A stretch of 5,068 nt of DNA from NCBI GenBank assembly GCA_964559535.1, contig CAZLIC010000149.1, positions 1 through 5,068 on the forward strand, in the 5' to 3' direction. Of the stretch, positions 1 through 5,068 are shown one piece after another; position 1 is the stretch's first letter, and each line of letters begins with the position of its first letter. The stretch is from CAZLIC01 sp964559535. GTDB taxonomy: Bacteria > Pseudomonadota > Alphaproteobacteria > Rhodobacterales > Rhodobacteraceae. The notes beneath the pieces are model-generated. The model did no database searches and was not told where the DNA came from. It saw nothing but the letters and a program-made list of their open reading frames with translations. Made by a program: the position numbers and the translations under genes.

Positions 1-274
1 CCAGCAGGTCGCCCCGCACCCGGGCAGGCACACCGGCGTTGGCAACCAGCGTCGTGATCGGCCCCACTGCATCCAGCAGCGCGGGGATCGCGCCGGTGTC
101 GGTCACGTCGTGCTGCAAGTACCGCGCATCCCGCAGCCCCCGCAGCGCCGCCGCTACCGCCGGATCATCCGGCGGCGGAAGCGAAGCGATCACCACCGAA
201 AACCCCGCCGCATCCAGCGCCTGCGCCACCGCCAGCCCGATGCCCTGCTGCCCCCCGGTGACCAGCGCCCTCAT
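1..274 (-). CDS. Short-chain dehydrogenase/reductase (SDR), N-terminal part, cut by window edge
   Basis: This gene begins at the ATG at 274-272 and runs off the left edge, leaving 91 complete codons of a family usually near 250 residues. The translation begins MRALVTGGQQGIGLAVAQAL. It shows the classical Rossmann nucleotide-binding motif TGxxxGIG at residues 6-13, an Asp-Val pair at 56-57 that fits the adenine-contacting position, and the NAG motif at 79-81. The catalytic Ser-Tyr-Lys would lie beyond the edge and cannot be checked. The start is fixed by a 4-base ATGA overlap with the upstream GMC gene and by the immediate onset of the Rossmann strand. A GAGGGA lies 12 bases upstream, rather far for a strong ribosome site, so coupled translation is likely. 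Such proteins are often auto-named 3-oxoacyl-ACP reductase. In this context a sugar or polyol dehydrogenase is more plausible, but that is inference, as is any NAD versus NADP preference. Confidence 0.9.
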   Translation of the reverse strand, partial: MRALVTGGQQGIGLAVAQALDAAGFSVVIASLPPPDDPAVAAALRGLRDARYLQHDVTDTGAIPALLDAVGPITTLVANAGVPARVRGDLL

Positions 275-1758
275 GGCAGCCCCCGGTCCCTCAGGAACGC
301 CCCCGCCCGCAGCGCCAGTGCCGCGACGGTCAGCGACGGGTTCACGGCCGCACTGGTGGGCAGCACCCCCGCATCGCAGATCATCAGGTTGTCCAGGTCA
401 TGCGCCATCAGGTTGGTATCCACCACCGACGCCGCGAGGTCGGCCCCCATGCGGTTCGTGCCGCACTGGTGGCTGGGCTTCGACTTCGGAAACCCCCGCG
501 ACATGACAATGGGCCACCCCGCCCGCCGCATCGCCGTGCGCAACCGCGCTACCAGCAGGTCATGCGCCCGGGTGTTGGTGCGCCGCCAGTCCAGCACCAC
601 GCCGTCCTTCCACAGCACGCGGCTGTCGGGGTCGGGCAGGTCCTCGCTCATGGCCATGATGTGGATCGACCGGTCGGCAATGTGGGTGGCCAAGGGCAGG
701 GGCAGACCGGCCTCTCCGGCCAGGATCGGGCCGGTGATGCGCCCCAGCATCTGGATATTGCCCAGGGGTTCGCCGTTCGGCCCGCCCGTCAGGTAGAAGT
801 CGTTGACCTGGATCGTCTTTTCATAGACCGACCGGTTCCGGCGGAACGGGTAGTAGGCGACCATCCCCGTCAGGTTGTGGTTCATGAAGTTGCGCCCTAC
901 CTGATCGGACGCGTTGGCCAGCCCGTTCGGATGGTCGGCATTGGCCGAGGCGAGCAGCAGGGCCGCCGACATCACGGCGCCTGCGCAAAGGCAGACCAGC
1001 GGTGCCGACAGCGTTTCCCCTATCCCGTTCCGGTCCACCTGCACGCCGGTCACCCTGCGCCCCTCGGCCAGCAGGCGCACCACGCGGGTGCCGGTCAGCA
1101 AAGTGACGTTGGGGTGCTGCAGCGCCCTCGCCAGCCCGCAGGATTCGGCATCGGACTTTGCCCCCGTGGTACAGGGAAACGCGTCCCACGTGGTGGGCGC
1201 GCGCGCGAGCCAGCGGTCCAGATCCACGCCCAAGGGCAAGGGGGCGGGGTGCAGCCCTTGCGCGGCAAAGGCCCGGCGCAGGGCGGCGATGTCGGGTTCG
1301 TCCGGCACGGGGGGGAAGGGGTAGGGGGTGGAATGGCGCGGCTCGAACGGATCGGCTCTGGCGTCCCCCCGCACGCGGTACAGCCTCTCTGCCTGCGCAT
1401 AGAAGGGTTCAAGCTCGTCGTACCCGATGGGCCAGCCGGGCGTGGTGCCGCCGATGTGCCGCAGCGGCCGGAAATCCTCGGCCCGGTAGCGCAGCAGGAC
1501 TGCGCCGTAGAACTTGGTGTTGCCTCCCACGCAGGCATAGTTGCCGGGACTGAATTCCTCGCCCCTCACGTCGCGCCACGTCTCTTTCGGCTTGAAGTGC
1601 CCGCGGCCGAAGATGGCCGACGGATCGCGCGCCTCGGGACTGTCGGGCAGCCGCTCGCCGCGTTCCAGCACCGCGATGCGCAGGCCGCTGGGCGCCAGCG
1701 CCGCCGCCAGCGTGGCCCCGCCCATGCCGGAGCCGATGATGAGGACGTCAAAGCTCAT
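271..1758 (-). CDS. GMC family FAD-dependent oxidoreductase (putative cytoplasmic sugar/polyol dehydrogenase)
   Basis: This 495-residue flavoprotein belongs to the glucose-methanol-choline family, which oxidises alcohol groups of sugars, polyols and sterols using FAD. The N-terminal FAD-binding motif GSGMGG is at residues 9-14, with the ribose-binding acid E32 at the end of the second strand. A CVGGNTKFYGA segment at 76-86 matches the family's conserved flavin-contacting region. The C-terminal GMC domain holds HQCGTNRMG at 430-438 and NPSLT at 473-477, giving a probable catalytic pair His430/Asn473. The His/Asn arrangement is known from dehydrogenase members such as fructose and gluconate dehydrogenases. 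No signal peptide or twin-arginine motif precedes the FAD strand, so a cytoplasmic location is inferred. The ATG at 1758 overlaps the ATPase stop by four bases and has no clear Shine-Dalgarno, implying coupled translation. Family assignment is firm. Substrate, product and electron acceptor are unknown; the operon points to an imported carbohydrate or derivative. Confidence 0.95.
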   Translation of the reverse strand: MSFDVLIIGSGMGGATLAAALAPSGLRIAVLERGERLPDSPEARDPSAIFGRGHFKPKETWRDVRGEEFSPGNYACVGGNTKFYGAVLLRYRAEDFRPLRHIGGTTPGWPIGYDELEPFYAQAERLYRVRGDARADPFEPRHSTPYPFPPVPDEPDIAALRRAFAAQGLHPAPLPLGVDLDRWLARAPTTWDAFPCTTGAKSDAESCGLARALQHPNVTLLTGTRVVRLLAEGRRVTGVQVDRNGIGETLSAPLVCLCAGAVMSAALLLASANADHPNGLANASDQVGRNFMNHNLTGMVAYYPFRRNRSVYEKTIQVNDFYLTGGPNGEPLGNIQMLGRITGPILAGEAGLPLPLATHIADRSIHIMAMSEDLPDPDSRVLWKDGVVLDWRRTNTRAHDLLVARLRTAMRRAGWPIVMSRGFPKSKPSHQCGTNRMGADLAASVVDTNLMAHDLDNLMICDAGVLPTSAAVNPSLTVAALALRAGAFLRDRGLP

Positions 1759-2867
1759 GGCACGATGCGGGCTTCGGTTGCCGGGTCGAAGGCCACGGCC
1801 TTGTCCATGTTCACGGCAAAGTCGAAGTCCTGCCCTGCCGCCACGCTGGCATCGGCCCGCATCCGTGCGATGGCGTCCTTGCCCGACAGCGTCATGGTGA
1901 CAAAGGTATCGGCCCCGGCGGGTTCGGTGACGGTCACGCGGTTGGTCAGCGGCTGGATGTTGCCCGACTTGCGGTCCGCCCCCTCGGGGTCGGTGATCGC
2001 CTCGGGGCGGATGCCCAGCAGGATCGGTTTGCCCGACCAGGCCGCCATCCCCGGCTGGCTGAACCGCAACAGCCGCACCGCGCCGCCCGCATCGGTGATG
2101 GCGGCATGCGGCGCGCCGTTCTGCATTTCCACCGTGGCGGGCACGATGTTCATTGCGGGCGACCCCATGAAGGTGGCCACGAACACGTTGGCGGGCGTGT
2201 CGTAGATCTCTTTCGGGGTGCCCAGCTGCTGCACGAAACCCTTGTACATCACGGCAATCCGCGTCGACAGCGTCATCGCCTCGATCTGGTCGTGGGTGAC
2301 GTAGACGATGGTGGTCTTCAGCTTCTGGTGCAGCTTCTTGATCTCGGTGCGCATGTCGACGCGAAGCTTTGCGTCAAGGTTCGACAGCGGCTCGTCGAAC
2401 AGGAACACATCGGGGTTGCGCACCAGTGCGCGGCCCATCGCCACCCGCTGCCGCTGCCCGCCCGACAACTGCCCCGGCTTGCGGTCCAGCAGGTGGTCGA
2501 TCTGCAGAAGCTTCGCCACATCGGCCAGGGCCCTGTCGCGCTCGGGCTTCGGCACGCCGTGCATTTCCAGGCCGAAGGTCATGTTCTGGCCCACGGTCAT
2601 GTTCGGGTACAAGGCATAGCTCTGGAACACCATGGCGATGTTGCGCTTCGACGGATGCACGCCGTTCACCACGCGCCCCTTGATGGCGATGTCTCCGCTG
2701 GTGATCCCCTCCAGCCCCGCGATCATGTTCAGAAGCGTGGACTTGCCGCAGCCCGACGGCCCGACCAGCACCAGGAACTCGCCCTCTTCCACCGCGATGT
2801 CCACGCGGTGCAGGACCTGCACGCCGCCGTAGGATTTGGTGACGTTGCGGATGTCGAGAAAGCCCAT
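1755..2867 (-). CDS. ABC sugar transporter ATP-binding subunit (MalK/UgpC/GtsD-like)
   Basis: This 370-residue protein is the ATPase that powers the importer encoded upstream; a homodimer would bind the cytoplasmic face of the two permeases. Visible motifs, in order, are Walker A GPSGCGKST (36-44), Q-loop Gln82, signature LSGGQ (134-138), Walker B VFLFDEP (154-160, with D158 and catalytic E159), D-loop SNLD (162-165) and switch His192. The C-terminal third (about 240-370) is the OB/TOBE-type regulatory domain of the MalK group, with LGIRPEAI at 284-291. The length is typical for CUT1 ATPases. The start at 2867 has an AAAGGG eight bases upstream and lies four bases after the stop of the preceding permease. 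Its end overlaps the GMC start by ATGA. MalK-type ATPases can be shared between transporters, so the subunit alone does not define the substrate. No motif is missing. Confidence 0.97.
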   Translation of the reverse strand: MGFLDIRNVTKSYGGVQVLHRVDIAVEEGEFLVLVGPSGCGKSTLLNMIAGLEGITSGDIAIKGRVVNGVHPSKRNIAMVFQSYALYPNMTVGQNMTFGLEMHGVPKPERDRALADVAKLLQIDHLLDRKPGQLSGGQRQRVAMGRALVRNPDVFLFDEPLSNLDAKLRVDMRTEIKKLHQKLKTTIVYVTHDQIEAMTLSTRIAVMYKGFVQQLGTPKEIYDTPANVFVATFMGSPAMNIVPATVEMQNGAPHAAITDAGGAVRLLRFSQPGMAAWSGKPILLGIRPEAITDPEGADRKSGNIQPLTNRVTVTEPAGADTFVTMTLSGKDAIARMRADASVAAGQDFDFAVNMDKAVAFDPATEARIVP

Positions 2868-2871
2868 GATG

Positions 2872-3750
2872 TCAGCCCTTTACCGATCCCGCCATCAGGC
2901 CGCGCACAAAGTAGCGGCCCGCGACGATGTAGACGAGAAGCGTGGGAAGCGCGGCCAGGATCGCGCCGGCGAAGTGGACGTTGTATTCCTTCACCCCCGT
3001 CGAGGACTGGACGAGGTTGTTCAGCGCCACGGTCATCGGCTGGTTCACCCCCCCGAACGAGGCGCCGAACAGGAAGTCGTTCCAGATGTTGGTGAACTGC
3101 CAGATCACGCTGACCACGGCGATGGGGCCGCTGACCGGCAGCATGATGCGCCAGAAGATCTGGAAGAACCCCGCGCCGTCGATCATCGCGGCGCGCACCA
3201 GCTCGGTCGGGAAGCTGGCATAGTAGTTGCGGAAATACAGCGTGGTGAAGCCGATGCCGTAGACCACATGCACCAGCACCAGCCCGGGGATCGACCCCGC
3301 CAGCCCCAGTTGCCCCAGCACCAGTGCCATCGGGATCAGCACGATCTGGAACGGGATGAAGCAGGAAAACAGCATCAGTCCGAAGATGATGGTGTCGCCG
3401 CGGAACCGCCACTTGGTCAGCACATAGCCGTTCAGCGCACCCACGATGGTGGAAATGGCCACGGCCGGCGCCACCATAAGGATCGAGTTCAGGAAGTAGG
3501 GCCGCAGTCCCGTCGGTTCCACGCCGATCTGCGCGGTGGACCAGGCAGAGGCCCAGGGCGCGAAGGTCCATTGTGACGGCAAGGCCATCATGTTGCCGCC
3601 GGTGATTTCTTCCAGCGGCTTCACCGAGTTGATGCCCATCACGTAGAGCGGCAGCAGGTAGAACAGCGCGAACAGGATCAGGATCAGGTAGATGAAGGCC
3701 CGCGTCACGCGGCCCGTCGAGACGGCGGTGTCCTGCGTGGCGGCGCTCAT
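2872..3750 (-). CDS. gtsC: Carbohydrate ABC transporter permease, MalG/GtsC-like
   Basis: This 292-residue inner-membrane protein is the second permease of the importer. A short cytoplasmic N-terminus precedes about six hydrophobic segments (roughly 17-38, 84-112, 119-146, 153-173, 205-225 and 258-283). The EAA loop that docks to the ATPase is at about 183-205, with E183, D191 and G192 in the ELVRAAMIDGAG stretch. The segment IWNDFLFG (222-229) and the ending GRYFVRGLMAGSVKG (278-292) are typical of CUT1 MalG-type permeases. The run PMTVALNNLVQSSTGVKEYN (238-257) resembles what I recall of GtsC, so the gene symbol is by resemblance and not by search. The ATG at 3750 overlaps the previous permease stop by four bases and has an AAGGAG eight bases upstream. 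Permease function is near certain; sugar specificity is inferred. Confidence 0.93.
   Translation of the reverse strand: MSAATQDTAVSTGRVTRAFIYLILILFALFYLLPLYVMGINSVKPLEEITGGNMMALPSQWTFAPWASAWSTAQIGVEPTGLRPYFLNSILMVAPAVAISTIVGALNGYVLTKWRFRGDTIIFGLMLFSCFIPFQIVLIPMALVLGQLGLAGSIPGLVLVHVVYGIGFTTLYFRNYYASFPTELVRAAMIDGAGFFQIFWRIMLPVSGPIAVVSVIWQFTNIWNDFLFGASFGGVNQPMTVALNNLVQSSTGVKEYNVHFAGAILAALPTLLVYIVAGRYFVRGLMAGSVKG
2876..2881 (-). promoter_or_regulatory. Shine-Dalgarno AAAGGG for the ATPase
   Basis: AAAGGG lies eight bases before the ATG at 2867, within the last codons of the upstream permease. It supports this start, which also places the first beta strand of the ATPase at its usual distance from the N-terminus. 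Confidence 0.65.
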
Positions 3751-4640
3751 GCCTTCTTCTCCTTCAGCTCGGCGTAAAGGTAGGGCACCATGATGGCCGC
3801 AATGGTCATCAGCATGATCACCGCGGATGCAGCGCCGATGCCCATCTGGTTGCGGGTGAAGGTGTAGGAATACATGAAGGTCGCGGGCATCTCGGTGGCC
3901 CGCCCGGGCCCGCCGCCCGTCAGCGCGATCACCAGGTCGTAGGACTTGATCGCGAGGTGCGCGAGGATCACGAAGGCCGACAGGAAGGCCGGGCGCAGCA
4001 GGGGAATGACGATCCGCCGGTACAGCTGCCAGTTCGACGCCCCGTCAATCTGCGCGGCCTTCAGGATTTCGTTGTCGATCCCGCGCAGCCCGGCCAGGAA
4101 CATCGCCATCACGAAGCCGCTGGTCTGCCAGACCGCGGCGATGACGATGGTGTAGATCGCCATGTCGCCGTCCTTGATCCAGTTGAAACTGAAGGACTCC
4201 CACCCCCACAGGTGCACCACCCGTTCCAGACCGATGCCGGGGTCCAGGAACCATTTCCACGCGGTGCCGGTCACGATGAAGGACAGCGCCATGGGGTACA
4301 GGTAGATCGGCCGCAGCATGCCTTCACCGCGGATCTTCTGGTCCAGGAAGATCGCCAGCATCAGCCCTACAGCCGTGCAGATCACGATGTAGAGGCTCGC
4401 GTAGATCGCGATGTTCACGATCGCGGTGTTCCAGGCGGGCAGCGCGAACAGCTTTTCGTAGTTCTCGAACCCCACCCAGGTCCATTTCGGCAGCATCTTC
4501 GAGCCGGTGAAGGACAGCACCACCGTGAAGGCGATGAAGCCGTAGACGAACAGCAGCGTGACCGCCAGCGACGGCGACAGCACCAGCTTGGGCAGCCAGT
4601 CCTGCAGGCGCGTGCGGAAATCGACGTCGGATGCGGCCAT
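3747..4640 (-). CDS. gtsB: Carbohydrate ABC transporter permease, MalF/GtsB-like
   Basis: This 297-residue inner-membrane protein is the first permease of the importer. About six hydrophobic segments are visible (roughly 21-45, 74-100, 109-131, 161-185, 212-240 and 265-290). The EAA loop is at about 191-213, with E191, D199 and G200 in EILKAAQIDGAS. The motif LTGGGPGRATE (240-250) and the segment QMGIGAASAVIMLM (265-278) are characteristic of CUT1 MalF-type permeases. The stretch GFVMAMFLAGLRGID (175-189) closely resembles what I remember of GtsB glucose/mannose permeases. The start at 4640 is chosen because a GGAGG sits seven bases upstream and the protein then begins at normal length. The frame stays open up to 4760, but that extension reads through the intergenic repeat and gives Pro/Gly/Arg-rich sequence. 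The stop overlaps the next permease start by ATGA. Confidence 0.93.
   Translation of the reverse strand: MAASDVDFRTRLQDWLPKLVLSPSLAVTLLFVYGFIAFTVVLSFTGSKMLPKWTWVGFENYEKLFALPAWNTAIVNIAIYASLYIVICTAVGLMLAIFLDQKIRGEGMLRPIYLYPMALSFIVTGTAWKWFLDPGIGLERVVHLWGWESFSFNWIKDGDMAIYTIVIAAVWQTSGFVMAMFLAGLRGIDNEILKAAQIDGASNWQLYRRIVIPLLRPAFLSAFVILAHLAIKSYDLVIALTGGGPGRATEMPATFMYSYTFTRNQMGIGAASAVIMLMTIAAIMVPYLYAELKEKKA
3759..3764 (-). promoter_or_regulatory. Shine-Dalgarno AAGGAG for the second permease
   Basis: AAGGAG lies eight bases before the ATG at 3750, inside the end of the upstream permease gene. The second permease therefore has both a good ribosome site and an ATGA overlap, supporting matched synthesis of the two permeases. 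Confidence 0.8.
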
Positions 4641-4647
4641 GGGGGAT

Positions 4648-4652
4648 CCTCC
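4648..4652 (-). promoter_or_regulatory. Shine-Dalgarno GGAGG for the first permease
   Basis: GGAGG ends seven bases before the ATG at 4640. It is the strongest ribosome site in the window and decides the start of the first permease against the longer open frame reaching 4760. It is the only clear internal re-entry point after the palindromic gap. Confidence 0.85.
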
Positions 4653-4694
4653 GGGGGTACCGGCTGGGCGGAAGGCGGCTCCCCTTCCCCTTGT

Positions 4695-4717
4695 GGGGAG
4701 GGGGTGGGGGTAGGGGG
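4695..4717 (+). other. G-quadruplex motif on the plus strand
   Basis: Four runs of G occur here: 4695-4698 (4), 4700-4704 (5), 4706-4710 (5) and 4713-4717 (5), separated by loops of A, T and TA. This exceeds the usual rule of four runs of at least three Gs with loops of one to seven bases. It lies on the template strand of the operon, so it could form in DNA during transcription. Whether it folds in the cell is not shown by sequence. Confidence 0.7.
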
Positions 4718-4735
4718 CAGGCGGCAGGCGTCGTG

Positions 4736-4758
4736 CCCCCCCACCCCATCCCTCCCCC
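4736..4758 (-). other. G-quadruplex motif on the transcribed (mRNA-like) strand
   Basis: Read on the minus strand, the G runs are 5 (4758-4754), 3 (4752-4750), 4 (4747-4744) and 7 (4742-4736), with loops of A, AT and A/T single bases. It would therefore be present in the operon mRNA, between the binding-protein stop and the first permease. It competes with the hairpins formed by the same bases. Folding and function are inferred. Confidence 0.65.
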
Positions 4759-4792
4759 ACAAGGGGGGAGGGAGGTGCCCGGCCTTGCGGGG

Positions 4793-5068
4793 TTACTGCG
4801 CGGCGGCCACGGCCTCGGCCAGCGCGGCGGCAGCGGCGGCGCCATCGGCGTATTCGCCGTTGAAGGCCGCCGTGATCACGTCATAGGTGGCGTTCTTCAC
4901 CGACGCGGGCGCAGCGTGCCCATGCGCCATCGAGCCGAACAGCTTGCCCGAGGTATTGGCTTCGGCCAGATCGGCCATGCCCTTCTTGCCGCAGTCGTCA
5001 AACGCGTCGTTCGGCACGTCGGTGCGTGCCGGCACCGATCCCTTGACCACGTTGAAGGCCGACTGGAA
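4793..5068 (-). CDS. gtsA: Sugar ABC transporter substrate-binding protein, C-terminal part, cut by window edge
   Basis: Only the last 91 residues and the TAA stop (4795-4793) are present; the signal peptide and most of the binding cleft lie beyond the right edge. The fragment reads in from the edge as FQSAFNVVKGSVPARTDV, followed by FDDCGKKGMADL, GSMAHGHAAPASVKNATYDV and an Ala-rich end. The pattern of VKGSxPARxDV followed by FDxCxKK matches what I recall of periplasmic glucose/mannose-binding proteins of the CUT1 (Gts) type. The protein would be exported, bind a sugar and deliver it to the two permeases encoded downstream. A GTG at 5050 is an internal valine codon and not a start. The gene is separated from the permeases by a 152-base gap with a strong palindrome, unlike the tight packing downstream. 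The symbol is by family resemblance; the ligand is not proven. Confidence 0.87.
   Translation of the reverse strand, partial: FQSAFNVVKGSVPARTDVPNDAFDDCGKKGMADLAEANTSGKLFGSMAHGHAAPASVKNATYDVITAAFNGEYADGAAAAAALAEAVAAAQ

Larger units (their letters stand above)
4679..4777 (-). repeat. Two-unit GC-rich palindromic repeat (BIME-like) between binding-protein and permease genes
   Basis: Two palindromic units lie in opposite orientation. CCCCTTGTGGGG (4687-4698) is exactly complementary to CCCCACAAGGGG (4755-4766). GGGGTGGGG (4701-4709) pairs with CCCCACCCC (4739-4747), and GGGGGCA (4713-4719) can pair with TGCCCCC (4734-4740), although the last two pairings share bases 4739-4740. Together they can form one long imperfect stem. 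Each unit can also fold locally: 4750-4758 pairs perfectly with 4764-4772 around a five-base loop, and 4687-4690 with 4695-4698 around TTGT. No T-run follows on the transcribed strand, so a classical intrinsic terminator is not supported. A role in stabilising the upstream binding-protein mRNA, as known for REP elements after malE, is inferred. Confidence 0.8.

Noticed and set aside
400..2205. A 601-codon open frame on the plus strand, antisense to the GMC and ATPase genes
   Set aside because: It has no recognisable domain, is His/Gly/Arg/Pro/Gln-rich as expected from reading a GC-rich gene backwards, and opposes two genes with complete family motifs.
2729..3571. A 280-codon open frame on the minus strand in another frame of the second permease and ATPase
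   Set aside because: It overlaps two genes with full ABC transporter motifs and reads as Arg/Gly/Ala/His-rich out-of-frame sequence.
4641..4760. A 40-residue N-terminal extension of the first permease from an ATG at 4760
   Set aside because: The extension is translated palindromic repeat, has no permease character and bypasses the excellent GGAGG site in front of the ATG at 4640.
4679..4777. Intrinsic (Rho-independent) terminator after the binding-protein gene
   Set aside because: The hairpins are strong, but no T-run follows them on the transcribed strand, and the downstream genes need transcription. Partial attenuation remains possible.
4641..4792. A separate promoter for the permease genes in the intergenic gap
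   Set aside because: No convincing -35/-10 pair is visible; the gap is almost wholly G/C runs and palindrome. An alphaproteobacterial promoter could still be missed by eye.
3957..4886. A 309-codon open frame on the plus strand across the first permease and the gap
   Set aside because: It is compositionally a mirror of the permease gene, crosses the palindromic repeat and ends inside the binding-protein gene. It shows no domain.
4793..5050. A complete small gene of 85 residues starting with GTG at 5050
   Set aside because: The frame remains open to the window edge with family-consistent residues before the GTG, so this is the end of a larger binding-protein gene.

Overview
The window is GC-rich, bacterial and almost entirely coding. 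All genes lie on the minus strand, so transcription runs from position 5068 down to 1. The strong G/C bias at third codon positions, the tight operon packing and the protein types suggest an alphaproteobacterium, plausibly Rhodobacteraceae-like. That taxon is an inference from composition and protein flavour; nothing here is diagnostic of it.

In transcription order the window holds: (1) the C-terminal end of a periplasmic sugar-binding protein (5068-4793, cut by the window edge); (2) a 152-base intergenic gap with a long GC-rich palindromic repeat and G-quadruplex motifs on both strands; (3) two six-helix ABC permeases (4640-3747 and 3750-2872); (4) a MalK-type ATPase (2867-1755); (5) a glucose-methanol-choline (GMC) flavoprotein oxidoreductase (1758-271); (6) the N-terminal part of a short-chain dehydrogenase/reductase (274-1, cut by the window edge). 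The transporter genes form a complete CUT1 carbohydrate importer. They resemble the Gts glucose/mannose system most closely, judged from remembered family motifs and not from a search.

The five downstream genes are packed as one translational unit. Three junctions are 4-base ATGA overlaps and the fourth is a 4-base gap. The likely logic is that the binding protein captures a sugar in the periplasm, the two permeases and the ATPase import it, and the cytoplasmic GMC flavoenzyme and SDR carry out redox chemistry on it or a derivative. The GMC protein has no visible export signal, which fits work on an imported substrate. The substrate itself cannot be read from the sequence.

The most notable non-coding signal is the 4679-4777 repeat. 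It sits where differential expression of binding protein over permeases is usually set in such operons. No RNA genes, CRISPR arrays, transposase genes or convincing promoters were seen.
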